A stretch of 9,670 nucleotides of DNA from Flavobacteriaceae bacterium (GTDB lineage: Bacteria; Bacteroidota; Bacteroidia; Flavobacteriales; Flavobacteriaceae): positions 15,411 through 25,080 of the forward strand of contig PACY01000046.1 in assembly GCA_002700405.1 (NCBI GenBank), written 5' to 3'. Numbering within the stretch: the stretch's first letter is position 1; each line of letters begins with the position of its first letter. The notes under the pieces were generated by a model. The model had not been told where the DNA came from, did no database searches, and saw only the letters and a program-made list of their open reading frames with translations. The position numbers were made by a program, and so were the translations under genes. Below, piece after piece: positions 1 through 6,289 of the stretch.

Positions 1-182
1 ATGGCAATCCATATTCTCCAGCATGGCATACTTTGAATTTAAGGTCAATCTACAATATTTCAGATAAAATTTCAATGACAGCAGCTATAGAAAATATTAC
101 CAATAAACTATACCGCCCATATTCTTCAGGAATTTCTGCACCTGGAACTAATTTTATATTTGCTATTAATTATAACTTTTAG
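1..182 (+). CDS. TonB-dependent outer-membrane receptor, C-terminal end (partial, 5' end outside window)
   Basis: An open frame enters from the left edge; the first full codon is at position 3 and the TAG stop is at 180-182, giving 59 residues. The peptide looks like the last strands of a TonB-dependent receptor beta-barrel: short amphipathic stretches, an 'AAIENITNKLYRPYSSG' segment, then 'ISAPGTNF' and a terminal strand ending in Phe. Bacteroidota receptors typically end this way, with an 'N(L/I)xxxxYRPYxSGxxAPGRNF' pattern and a final aromatic residue that helps the BAM machinery recognise the barrel. The protein would sit in the outer membrane and import a ligand, but plug and specificity regions are outside the window, so the substrate is unknown. 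recX begins one base after the stop, so the two genes are probably co-transcribed. The family call is fairly firm; any subfamily is inference. Confidence 0.82.
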   Translation, partial: GNPYSPAWHTLNLRSIYNISDKISMTAAIENITNKLYRPYSSGISAPGTNFIFAINYNF

Positions 183-183
183 A

Positions 184-645
184 ATGACAGCCTCACATCA
201 AGACCCTGAAATTTTGAAAAAAATTGAAAATTTTTGTTCTTATCAGGAACGATGCAAAAAGGAAGTTATAGATAAGCTTTTTAAATTAACTACAGATCAA
301 TCAGAGATTGATAATATTATTAATTATTTGGTTAACCGTAATTTTATAGATGAACAGCGATTTGCTTCATCGTTTACTCGAGGAAAATTTAGAATAAAGA
401 AATGGGGAAAAATTAAAATTACATTAGAATTAAAAAAACGAGGCATAGACTCCAATTTAATCAGCAAGGCTATTAATCAAATTTCAGATCAAGATTATAT
501 TAGCGCTTTTGATGATTTGTCAATAAAAAAATTTGGTTTATTGAGCGGGTCAAAAGATTCAAGAAAAAGAAAATTCATTAATTTTTTATCTTATAGAGGA
601 TGGGAGTATGATTTTATAATTAAAAAAGTTAATGAGTTGTTTTAA
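184..645 (+). CDS. recX: RecX family regulatory protein (RecA modulator)
   Basis: Predicted cytoplasmic protein of 153 residues, about the usual length for RecX/OraA. In characterised bacteria RecX binds RecA filaments and limits strand exchange and the SOS co-protease activity. The sequence has the family's repeated three-helix modules. The central block at residues 48-79 ('YLVNRNFIDEQRFASSF', then a Lys/Arg-rich stretch containing 'KKWGKIKI') is the strongest signature. A C-terminal module at about 127-149 contains 'RKRKFINFLSYRGWEYDFI', typical of Bacteroidota RecX. I chose ATG 184; an in-frame TTG at 160 would add eight hydrophobic residues that lie inside the upstream receptor gene and do not look like RecX. 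The ATG follows the receptor stop by one base, suggesting translational coupling. recA is not in the window. The 3' end overlaps the convergent receptor gene by four bases. Confidence 0.9.
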   Translation: MTASHQDPEILKKIENFCSYQERCKKEVIDKLFKLTTDQSEIDNIINYLVNRNFIDEQRFASSFTRGKFRIKKWGKIKITLELKKRGIDSNLISKAINQISDQDYISAFDDLSIKKFGLLSGSKDSRKRKFINFLSYRGWEYDFIIKKVNELF

Positions 646-2507
646 CGATTATACGCAAACGAGAAAAGATACGATCTCCCAGGCATTGGCACCAGATTAG
701 TCTCATAATATTCGGTTTCAAAAATATTATTTGCCATTATAGAAAAATCGAATTTTTTAAATACTAACTGCACTTTTATATCAACTACACTATAATTATT
801 GCCAGAAGTTCTTTCAGCATATTTATAGATAATTGAGCTTGACAATTTTTTAGTTAGTGCAATACTAATATTTGATGTGACATGGTGTTTTAATGAGTTA
901 ATAGCATATCTTGAATATTGTATTTCAGAAGGTATTAGATCATCTTTTAAATAGCTATATCCTAAATTGATATAATGATTTTTTTTGTTATTTCCATAAA
1001 TTTTAATTCCAAGAGAAGTCTCTACCCCACTAGTGTTTAATTCTCTTATATTGGTGGCCTGCCAAGGGTCTGTCTCAATAGATTTTACGTAATCAATTAA
1101 ATCTTTTGCTTTTCTGTTAAACAAGACAAAGGATAAGCTTAGGTTATTTTTGAAATAACGAATTCCAATTTCTTCAGATAGTGCTTTTTCAGGAATTAAC
1201 TTTTCGTTTCCAATAGTTGTTGGGCTACTATAATATAAATCAGTATACGTAGGGACTCTATAGGTGTATCCTATATTAGAATAAGCTCTCAAATTTTCAT
1301 TTATTTTATATCCCACATCTATTCCTGGGTAGGCAAGAAAATTTCTAAAAAAATTATTTTTATAATTGTCGTTAAAGTTAAAATCTGAAAAATAATTTAG
1401 GGCAATACCTGGGGTAACATCAAGCTTGTCTTTTAATAGTTTAAATTGATGCTCCATGAACACGTTGATCATAGTCCTGTCTCTATCTCCTAAATTATTA
1501 CTTGCAATTGACACATAGGCAAGATCAATCCCAAAGCCAGTAGTCCCTGCATTTGATTCTTTAGCACCATTCAATTCAAAACCTATTTTATTTGTAATAT
1601 GAAGATTTCTATAAACTGAAGGATCCTGCCTTAGATATACATACATATCTTGATTCCTTTTCCAATATATTTTTGGTTTAATTACTAGAGATTCATTTCT
1701 AATTTCTGTGCTAGCGCCTAATAAACTAGCCTGGGTCTCTTCATACTGGTCAACTGCTTCAGGACTTGCATAGAATCCATTAGCCCCAAATTTTCGCTCA
1801 TTAAAAGAAGCAATCATATTAACTGGCAAGTTTTTAATTTGAAAACTACCTTTTATAAAATTGTTATTATTATTAAAGTCAGTATTATACCTATAGCCAT
1901 CTGAAGATTGTCTTGAGTAGTGAGTTATAAATGATGATTTTTCAGAGGATTGTTGAATTGTTAATGAGGCATTCCTTTGCTCAAATGATCCTGCTCCAAT
2001 TTTTCTAGATCTTTGATTTTTTGTAACTTTTTTAGTCACTATATTGACAGCTCCAGTAAATGCGTTCTGTCCATATATTCTTGCTGCTGCCCCCTTTATA
2101 ATTTCTATTCTCTCTATTACATCTATTGGGATTGCCATATTCATTGTGTGATGTCCAGTTTGAGGGTCTTCAACTTTAAATCCATCTATTAACAACAATG
2201 TTTGATCAAATGTTCCGCCTCTTATATATAAATCTGCTTGTATCCCTGATACTCCTCTACGCCTAATATCTATTCCTGCCACTTGCTGCAATAGTTCACT
2301 CACGTTTGCAGCAGGACTATTTTTAATTTCCTCTTTTGTAATAACATGAATAGTTCTAGAATTTTCAGAAAAAGGTAATTCAATTCTAGGTGATGAAATA
2401 ATTTCTATTGTTTCTAAGCTGATTTCTTTTCCATCCTCAATTGTTTGCGCGGTTATTTTTTGCAGGAAAAACACTGCGAATAGGATTAAAAAATTCCTTT
2501 TATTCAT
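642..2507 (-). CDS. TonB-dependent outer-membrane receptor (BtuB/iron-complex type)
   Basis: Complete 621-residue receptor. Residues 1-20 form a signal peptide (basic 'NKR', hydrophobic core, probable cleavage at ITA|QT). A TonB-box-like segment follows at about 31-39 ('LETIEIISS'). The plug domain spans about 47-160, with recognisable 'ELLQQVAGIDIRRRG', 'DLYIRGGTFDQTLLLIDG', 'IERIEIIKGAAARIYG' and 'AFTGAVNIVTK' motifs. The rest is a beta-barrel ending near 'NLVPMPGRSYLFSFAY'. There is no N-terminal carboxypeptidase-regulatory-like domain, so it is not a SusC-type glycan receptor. It resembles BtuB/siderophore receptors that import metal complexes or cobalamin using TonB-ExbBD energy; the actual ligand cannot be read. 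The start at ATG 2507 puts the signal peptide at the N-terminus; TTG 2513 would only add Met-Thr. The final residue is Arg (…AYNR) rather than the usual aromatic. No transport partner genes adjoin it; it is divergent from umuC and convergent with recX. Confidence 0.92.
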   Translation of the reverse strand: MNKRNFLILFAVFFLQKITAQTIEDGKEISLETIEIISSPRIELPFSENSRTIHVITKEEIKNSPAANVSELLQQVAGIDIRRRGVSGIQADLYIRGGTFDQTLLLIDGFKVEDPQTGHHTMNMAIPIDVIERIEIIKGAAARIYGQNAFTGAVNIVTKKVTKNQRSRKIGAGSFEQRNASLTIQQSSEKSSFITHYSRQSSDGYRYNTDFNNNNNFIKGSFQIKNLPVNMIASFNERKFGANGFYASPEAVDQYEETQASLLGASTEIRNESLVIKPKIYWKRNQDMYVYLRQDPSVYRNLHITNKIGFELNGAKESNAGTTGFGIDLAYVSIASNNLGDRDRTMINVFMEHQFKLLKDKLDVTPGIALNYFSDFNFNDNYKNNFFRNFLAYPGIDVGYKINENLRAYSNIGYTYRVPTYTDLYYSSPTTIGNEKLIPEKALSEEIGIRYFKNNLSLSFVLFNRKAKDLIDYVKSIETDPWQATNIRELNTSGVETSLGIKIYGNNKKNHYINLGYSYLKDDLIPSEIQYSRYAINSLKHHVTSNISIALTKKLSSSIIYKYAERTSGNNYSVVDIKVQLVFKKFDFSIMANNIFETEYYETNLVPMPGRSYLFSFAYNR

Positions 2508-2624
2508 TGTCAAAATATTTCAAAATAAAGGTAGCTAAATGTATTTATTTGATATAATATTTTTTTATAAAATTATTAATAATCCTATCATAAATTTATT
2601 CCGCTAAAAATGTATATTTACTAT
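2508..2624. promoter_or_regulatory. Divergent intergenic region between TonB receptor and umuC, promoters not resolved
   Basis: This very AT-rich 117-bp stretch must hold promoters for both the receptor (leftward) and umuCD (rightward). I find no full TTG-N19-TAnnTTTG match for either gene. On the minus strand, TACCTTTA lies 18-25 bases before the receptor ATG and is a partial -7 match, but no TTG sits at the right distance. A perfect 12-bp palindrome, ATTATTAATAAT at 2572-2583, lies about 42 bases before the umuC ATG and could be an operator, but palindromes of this length arise easily in DNA this AT-rich. No recognisable LexA box is seen. Confidence 0.35.
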
Positions 2625-3878
2625 ATGTTTGCTCTTATAGATTGTAATAACTTTTATGTTTCTTGTGAGCGTGTTTTTAATCCTAAACTTATTGATAAAC
2701 CAGTCGTTGTACTATCAAACAATGATGGTTGTATTATTTCTAGATGTGATGAAGTTAAACGATTAGGAATACCCATGGGAGCACCTGTATTTAAATATAG
2801 GTCTGTTTTGGATGATCATGGAGTAGAGGTGCTGTCATCCAATTACCCACTTTATGCAGACATGAGTCATCGTATTATGTCAATTTTAAAAAGATTTGTA
2901 ATAGATATTGAGCTTTATAGTATTGATGAGGCATTTTTAAGTTTTCATGGATTTGAAAATTATGATATATACAGCTATGCATTACAAATTAGACAAACTA
3001 TTTTTAGATGGACTGGTATTCCAACATCTATTGGAATAGCACCTACTAAAGCATTATCAAAAATTGCAAACAAATTAGCTCGCAGATATGCTATAGAAAC
3101 TAAGGATGTTTATATAATAAATAGTGAATTAAAAAGAATAAAATCCTTGAAACATTCTAGCGTAAATGATATTTGGGGAATTGGCAGAAGGCTTAGCAAA
3201 AGATTAGAGGATAAGGCCTGCTATAGTGCATACGATTTTACCGTATTGCCAAAGGCATGGATTAGATCTAATTTCTCTGTAGTTGAATCTAGGCTTCAGC
3301 AGGAGCTTATAGGCGAGTCTGTTCTTAAATTAGATTTTAGAAAAAATAAAAAATCAATTGCAACAACTAGGACTTTTGAAAAACCTTTGAAGGAGCTTAA
3401 ACACATCAAGGAGAGAGCAGCAACATTTGTAGTTGCTTGTGCTGAGAAGTTAAGAAAACAAGGATCTGTTTGTAATATTATGATTATAATTTTGCGAAGT
3501 AATTTTTTCAGAAAGAATTTAAAACAACATTCTGCAATAAAAATAGTATCACTGCCTTATTCAACAAATTCTTCACTTGTATTAAACAGTCAGGCAATGC
3601 ATGCAATAGATCAAATATTTATAAATGGCATTGAATATAAAAAAGCAGGAATTATTGTTTCAGGTTTATCCCAAATTAATAATTGTCAACTTAATATGTT
3701 TGATCAAGAAGATCCTCGTCATCATAATTTAATGAATGCCATTGATAATATTAATTTTAAGTATACTGACAAGGTAAAATTTGGGAATCAGGATTTGAAA
3801 ATAAAATGGAAGATGCAACAAAATTTTTTATCTCCACAATATACCACCAGGCTAGAAGACATCATTAATGTAATATAA
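2625..3878 (+). CDS. umuC: Y-family translesion DNA polymerase, UmuC (Pol V catalytic subunit)
   Basis: Complete 417-residue error-prone polymerase of the UmuC/MucB type, which with a UmuD' dimer copies damaged template. With ATG 2625 as start the key residues fall where they do in E. coli UmuC: metal ligands Asp6, Asp101 and Glu102 ('LYSIDEAF') and steric-gate Tyr11 in 'DCNNFYVSCERVF'. An earlier ATG at 2610 would add MYIYY and shift these. Order of parts: palm/fingers about 3-150 with 'SNNDGCIISR' and 'PTSIGIAPTKALSKIANK', helix-hairpin-helix about 182-194 ('DIWGIGRRLSKRL'), little-finger domain about 235-345, a beta-clamp-binding motif QLNMFD at 355-360, and a DUF4113-like tail ('IKWKMQQNFLSPQYTTR'). 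The clamp motif and tail favour UmuC over DinB. umuD follows after six bases, so the pair is an operon, with umuC first. All catalytic residues are intact. Confidence 0.95.
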   Translation: MFALIDCNNFYVSCERVFNPKLIDKPVVVLSNNDGCIISRCDEVKRLGIPMGAPVFKYRSVLDDHGVEVLSSNYPLYADMSHRIMSILKRFVIDIELYSIDEAFLSFHGFENYDIYSYALQIRQTIFRWTGIPTSIGIAPTKALSKIANKLARRYAIETKDVYIINSELKRIKSLKHSSVNDIWGIGRRLSKRLEDKACYSAYDFTVLPKAWIRSNFSVVESRLQQELIGESVLKLDFRKNKKSIATTRTFEKPLKELKHIKERAATFVVACAEKLRKQGSVCNIMIIILRSNFFRKNLKQHSAIKIVSLPYSTNSSLVLNSQAMHAIDQIFINGIEYKKAGIIVSGLSQINNCQLNMFDQEDPRHHNLMNAIDNINFKYTDKVKFGNQDLKIKWKMQQNFLSPQYTTRLEDIINVI

Positions 3879-3884
3879 TCTATA

Positions 3885-4316
3885 TTGAAAAAAAATAATT
3901 TAAAATTTTTTATTCCTGAGAGTGAGTCAACTTTAGAGGCTATTTTAATTAGTTCGGGAATATCAGCAGGATTCCCTTCACCAGCTGATGATTTTAAACA
4001 GGATAGAATTAGCTTAGATAGGGAGTTAATTAAGAATAAGGAAGCTACATTTTTTGCTAGAGTAAATGGACAATCCATGGTAGATGCTGGCCTTGATGAC
4101 AATGATCTTTTAGTAATTGACAGAAGCCTTGAGCCTGGTAATAATAAAATTGCTGTTTGTTTAATTGATGGTGAATTTACAGTAAAGAGATTGAAGGTAG
4201 AAAAGAGCAGAGTATGGCTTCAACCAGAAAATCCAAGTTACAAACCAATTGAGGTTAACGAAGAAAGCCAGCTTATAATATGGGGTATTGTAACTAATGT
4301 TATAAAAAAAGTATAG
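3885..4316 (+). CDS. umuD: UmuD-like S24 self-cleaving protein (Pol V accessory subunit)
   Basis: 143 residues (E. coli UmuD has 139). Activated RecA filaments stimulate self-cleavage of UmuD to UmuD', which then joins UmuC. The catalytic Ser is at 64 ('GQSMVDAG'), the Lys at 101 ('FTVKRLKV'), and the probable cleavage bond is Ala28-Gly29 ('SAGFPSPADD'). All three are shifted by exactly four from E. coli (24/25, 60, 97), so spacing is fully conserved and the protein should be cleavable. There is no DNA-binding helix-turn-helix region, so this is not LexA. The start is TTG 3885: the frame has a stop at 3876-3878 and no other ATG, GTG or TTG before the cleavage site. It lies six bases after the umuC stop in the same operon. 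The 3' end is four bases from the convergent atpC stop. Confidence 0.93.
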   Translation: MKKNNLKFFIPESESTLEAILISSGISAGFPSPADDFKQDRISLDRELIKNKEATFFARVNGQSMVDAGLDDNDLLVIDRSLEPGNNKIAVCLIDGEFTVKRLKVEKSRVWLQPENPSYKPIEVNEESQLIIWGIVTNVIKKV

Positions 4317-4320
4317 AAAA

Positions 4321-4599
4321 TTATTCTACCAGTGCTGTTATTTTATTTTCTTTTAATTCTACTGTGCCTGAGTTTATTGGAAGGAAGAATCCTCTATCAG
4401 GGCCCTTTTCAAACATTTCTTTTATCGATTCATCTAGCTTAATGTCTCCATAAATTTTAATGTGCCCTTTTTTAAGAGTTGATACAATGGCAGCGTGATT
4501 ATTCAGCATTTCAAATTCACCTTGAACTCCAGGAACAGCAACAGAGGTCACTTCTCCACTATATATTATTTTTTCTGGTGAAATGATTTCTAAAAACAT
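4321..4599 (-). CDS. atpC: F1F0 ATP synthase epsilon subunit (short form)
   Basis: 92 residues forming the N-terminal beta-sandwich of the epsilon subunit, which sits in the central stalk with gamma and couples rotation to the F1 head. Visible family signatures: 'MFLEIISPEKIIYSGEV' at the start, 'PGVQGEFEMLNNHAAIV' followed by 'LKKGHIKI' at 23-48, and the closing 'SGTVELKENKITALVE'. The common HAP triplet reads HAA. The C-terminal two-helix domain, which in E. coli (139 residues) can inhibit ATP hydrolysis, is absent. Bacteroidota commonly have this short form, so I do not call it a truncation. ATG 4599 matches the conserved N-terminus; TTG 4605 would add two residues. It follows atpD by 21 bases as the second gene of the operon. 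Confidence 0.94.
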   Translation of the reverse strand: MFLEIISPEKIIYSGEVTSVAVPGVQGEFEMLNNHAAIVSTLKKGHIKIYGDIKLDESIKEMFEKGPDRGFFLPINSGTVELKENKITALVE

Positions 4600-4621
4600 A
4601 ATCAAAAAGATTTATTAGAAT

Positions 4622-6124
4622 TTATACTTCAGCTAACATTTTCTCTCCAGCTTCTATAGCTTCTTCAATAGTCCCCTTCAAATTAAATGCAGCTTCAGGT
4701 AAATGATCTAGCTCTCCATCCATTATCATGTTAAAGCCTTTAATGGTATCTTTAATATCTACTAATACTCCTGGGGTCCCTGTAAATTGTTCTGCAACAT
4801 GGAAAGGCTGAGACAAGAATCTTTGTACTCTTCTTGCTCTACCAACAGCCATTTTATCATCTTCAGAAAGCTCTTCCATTCCTAAAATTGCTATTATATC
4901 TTGAAGTTCTTTATATCGTTGTAAAAGCTCTTTTACTTTTTGAGCACAATCGTAATGTTCTTCTCCAAGTATTTCTGAAGTTAAAATTCTTGATGTTGAA
5001 TCTAAAGGATCAACGGCTGGATAAATTCCAAGCTCAGCAATTTTTCTAGATAATACTGTAGTAGCATCTAGGTGGGCAAATGTAGTTGCAGGTGCAGGAT
5101 CTGTAAGATCATCTGCAGGAACATAAACTGCTTGAACAGAAGTGATAGATCCTTTTTTAGTAGAAGTTATCCTTTCTTGCATCGTCCCCATTTCTGTTGC
5201 TAATGTGGGCTGATATCCAACTGCTGAAGGCATTCTCCCTAGTAATGCAGAAACTTCAGATCCAGCTTGAGTAAATCTAAATATATTATCTACAAAAAAT
5301 AATACATCTTTACCTTGACCATCACCAGCACCATCACGGAAATATTCAGCTACTGTTAATCCAGAAAGAGCAACTCTTGCTCTAGCTCCAGGAGGTTCAT
5401 TCATTTGTCCAAAAACAAATGTTGCTTTGGAATCTTTTAAAGCTTTTTTATCAACCTTACTAAGATCCCATCCTCCTTCTTCCATTGATTTCATAAAATC
5501 TTTTCCATAGGTAATAATTCCAGATTCTAACATTTCACGAAGCAGATCATTTCCTTCTCTAGTTCTTTCACCAACTCCAGCAAATACAGAAAGACCTCCA
5601 TGGCCTTTTGCAATATTATTAATTAGCTCTTGTATTAGTACGGTTTTCCCAACACCGGCACCACCAAATAATCCAATTTTACCTCCTTTTGCATATGGCT
5701 CAATAAGATCTATCACTTTAATACCAGTGAAAAGTACTTCTGTAGATGTTGATAGGTCTTCAAATTTTGGAGCTTCCCTATGAATGGCTAGACCATCATT
5801 CCCTGTTTTAGGCAAATCTCCAATTCCATCAATTGAATCTCCAATAACATTAAATAATCTACCGTTAATTTCTTTACCAACCGGCATTTTAATTGGATTG
5901 CCAGTAGCCTTTGCTATAGCTCCTCTACTAACCCCATCTGAAGAATCCATTGCAATAGTTCTAACAATGCTTTCTCCAATATGAGATTGTACTTCAAGCA
6001 CTAATAGTGAGCCATCAGGCTTTTCAATTTCTAATGAATCATAAATTTTTGGAAGACCTTTATCTGAATCAAATTCAACATCAATTACTGGGCCGACTAT
6101 TTGTGAAATTTTACCTGAAATCAT
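4622..6124 (-). CDS. atpD: F1F0 ATP synthase beta subunit (catalytic)
   Basis: Complete 500-residue catalytic beta subunit of the F1 head, which makes ATP from ADP and phosphate during rotation. Visible parts: N-terminal barrel ('GKISQIVGPVIDVEF'), Walker A GGAGVGKT at 154-161, catalytic Glu186 in 'GERTREGND', 'FVFGQMNEPPGARARVALSG' at 236-255, Walker B-like 'DVLFFVDNIFRFTQAGSEVS', 'PADDLTDPAPATTFAHLDA', and a DELSEED-loop variant EELSEDD at 417-423. About 28 extra residues at roughly 206-233 ('YGKDFMKSMEEGGWDLSKVD' onward) form the insert typical of Bacteroidota beta subunits. atpC follows; the other ATP synthase genes are not adjacent, as is common in this phylum, where atpDC stands apart. 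Transcription probably starts from the promoter at 6167-6196. Every key residue is intact. Confidence 0.98.
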   Translation of the reverse strand: MISGKISQIVGPVIDVEFDSDKGLPKIYDSLEIEKPDGSLLVLEVQSHIGESIVRTIAMDSSDGVSRGAIAKATGNPIKMPVGKEINGRLFNVIGDSIDGIGDLPKTGNDGLAIHREAPKFEDLSTSTEVLFTGIKVIDLIEPYAKGGKIGLFGGAGVGKTVLIQELINNIAKGHGGLSVFAGVGERTREGNDLLREMLESGIITYGKDFMKSMEEGGWDLSKVDKKALKDSKATFVFGQMNEPPGARARVALSGLTVAEYFRDGAGDGQGKDVLFFVDNIFRFTQAGSEVSALLGRMPSAVGYQPTLATEMGTMQERITSTKKGSITSVQAVYVPADDLTDPAPATTFAHLDATTVLSRKIAELGIYPAVDPLDSTSRILTSEILGEEHYDCAQKVKELLQRYKELQDIIAILGMEELSEDDKMAVGRARRVQRFLSQPFHVAEQFTGTPGVLVDIKDTIKGFNMIMDGELDHLPEAAFNLKGTIEEAIEAGEKMLAEV

Positions 6125-6166
6125 ATTGGGTTTTTGTGTTTAAAAAGTTAAAAAAGAATGACCATG

Positions 6167-6196
6167 CAAAGATAATTTTTTATAAAAGAAAGACAA
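6167..6196 (-). promoter_or_regulatory. Bacteroidota-type promoter for atpD-atpC
   Basis: On the minus strand TTG (6196-6194) is followed after 19 bases by TATCTTTG (6174-6167). This is a full match to the Bacteroidota -33 TTG and -7 TAnnTTTG elements at consensus spacing. Expected transcription start is around 6160, leaving a leader of roughly 35 bases to the atpD ATG at 6124. A T9A8 tract (6197-6213, plus strand) abuts the -33 element on its upstream side and could act as an UP-like or bent element. It lies just beyond the terminator of the preceding operon, so atpDC should be transcribed independently. Confidence 0.8.
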
Positions 6197-6230
6197 TTTT
6201 TTTTTAAAAAAAATCAGCCTTTTGTGAATA

Positions 6231-6264
6231 AAAAAAAGCCTGAATGTTTATCCAGGCTTTTTTT
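6231..6264 (-). terminator. Rho-independent terminator of the receptor-lipoprotein operon
   Basis: A perfect 12-bp inverted repeat: AAAAAAAGCCTG at 6231-6242 pairs with CAGGCTTTTTTT at 6253-6264, with a 10-base loop. Read on the minus strand, it begins about 26 bases after the stop of the GDSL-type lipoprotein and ends in a seven-T run. The A/T-flanked stem could also work in the plus direction, but no plus-strand gene ends here. Confidence 0.88.
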
Positions 6265-6289
6265 AGTTTTCAGTTTACTTATTATCCTA

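Noticed and set aside
160..183. Earlier TTG start for recX
   Set aside because: It adds MLLIITFR, encoded inside the receptor's last strand in another frame. ATG 184 directly after the receptor stop gives a normal RecX.
2572..2583. Palindrome ATTATTAATAAT as a firm operator
   Set aside because: It is perfect but made only of A and T in a very AT-rich region, so chance occurrence is likely; kept only as a weak candidate.
3788..4102. 104-codon open frame on the minus strand
   Set aside because: It lies antisense across the umuC 3' end and the umuD active-site region, both with strong motif support; its peptide has no recognisable features.
3885..4316. Reading umuD as LexA or another S24 repressor
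   Set aside because: There is no N-terminal DNA-binding domain, the length and residue spacing match UmuD, and it pairs with umuC.
4321..4599. atpC as a truncated or broken gene
   Set aside because: The 92-residue form without the helical domain is usual in Bacteroidota, and the protein ends in the conserved terminal strand.
4834..5049. Short plus-strand open frames opposite atpD (also 5784-5984 and 6007-6207)
   Set aside because: They are reverse shadows of the highly conserved beta subunit, and one runs through the atpD promoter.
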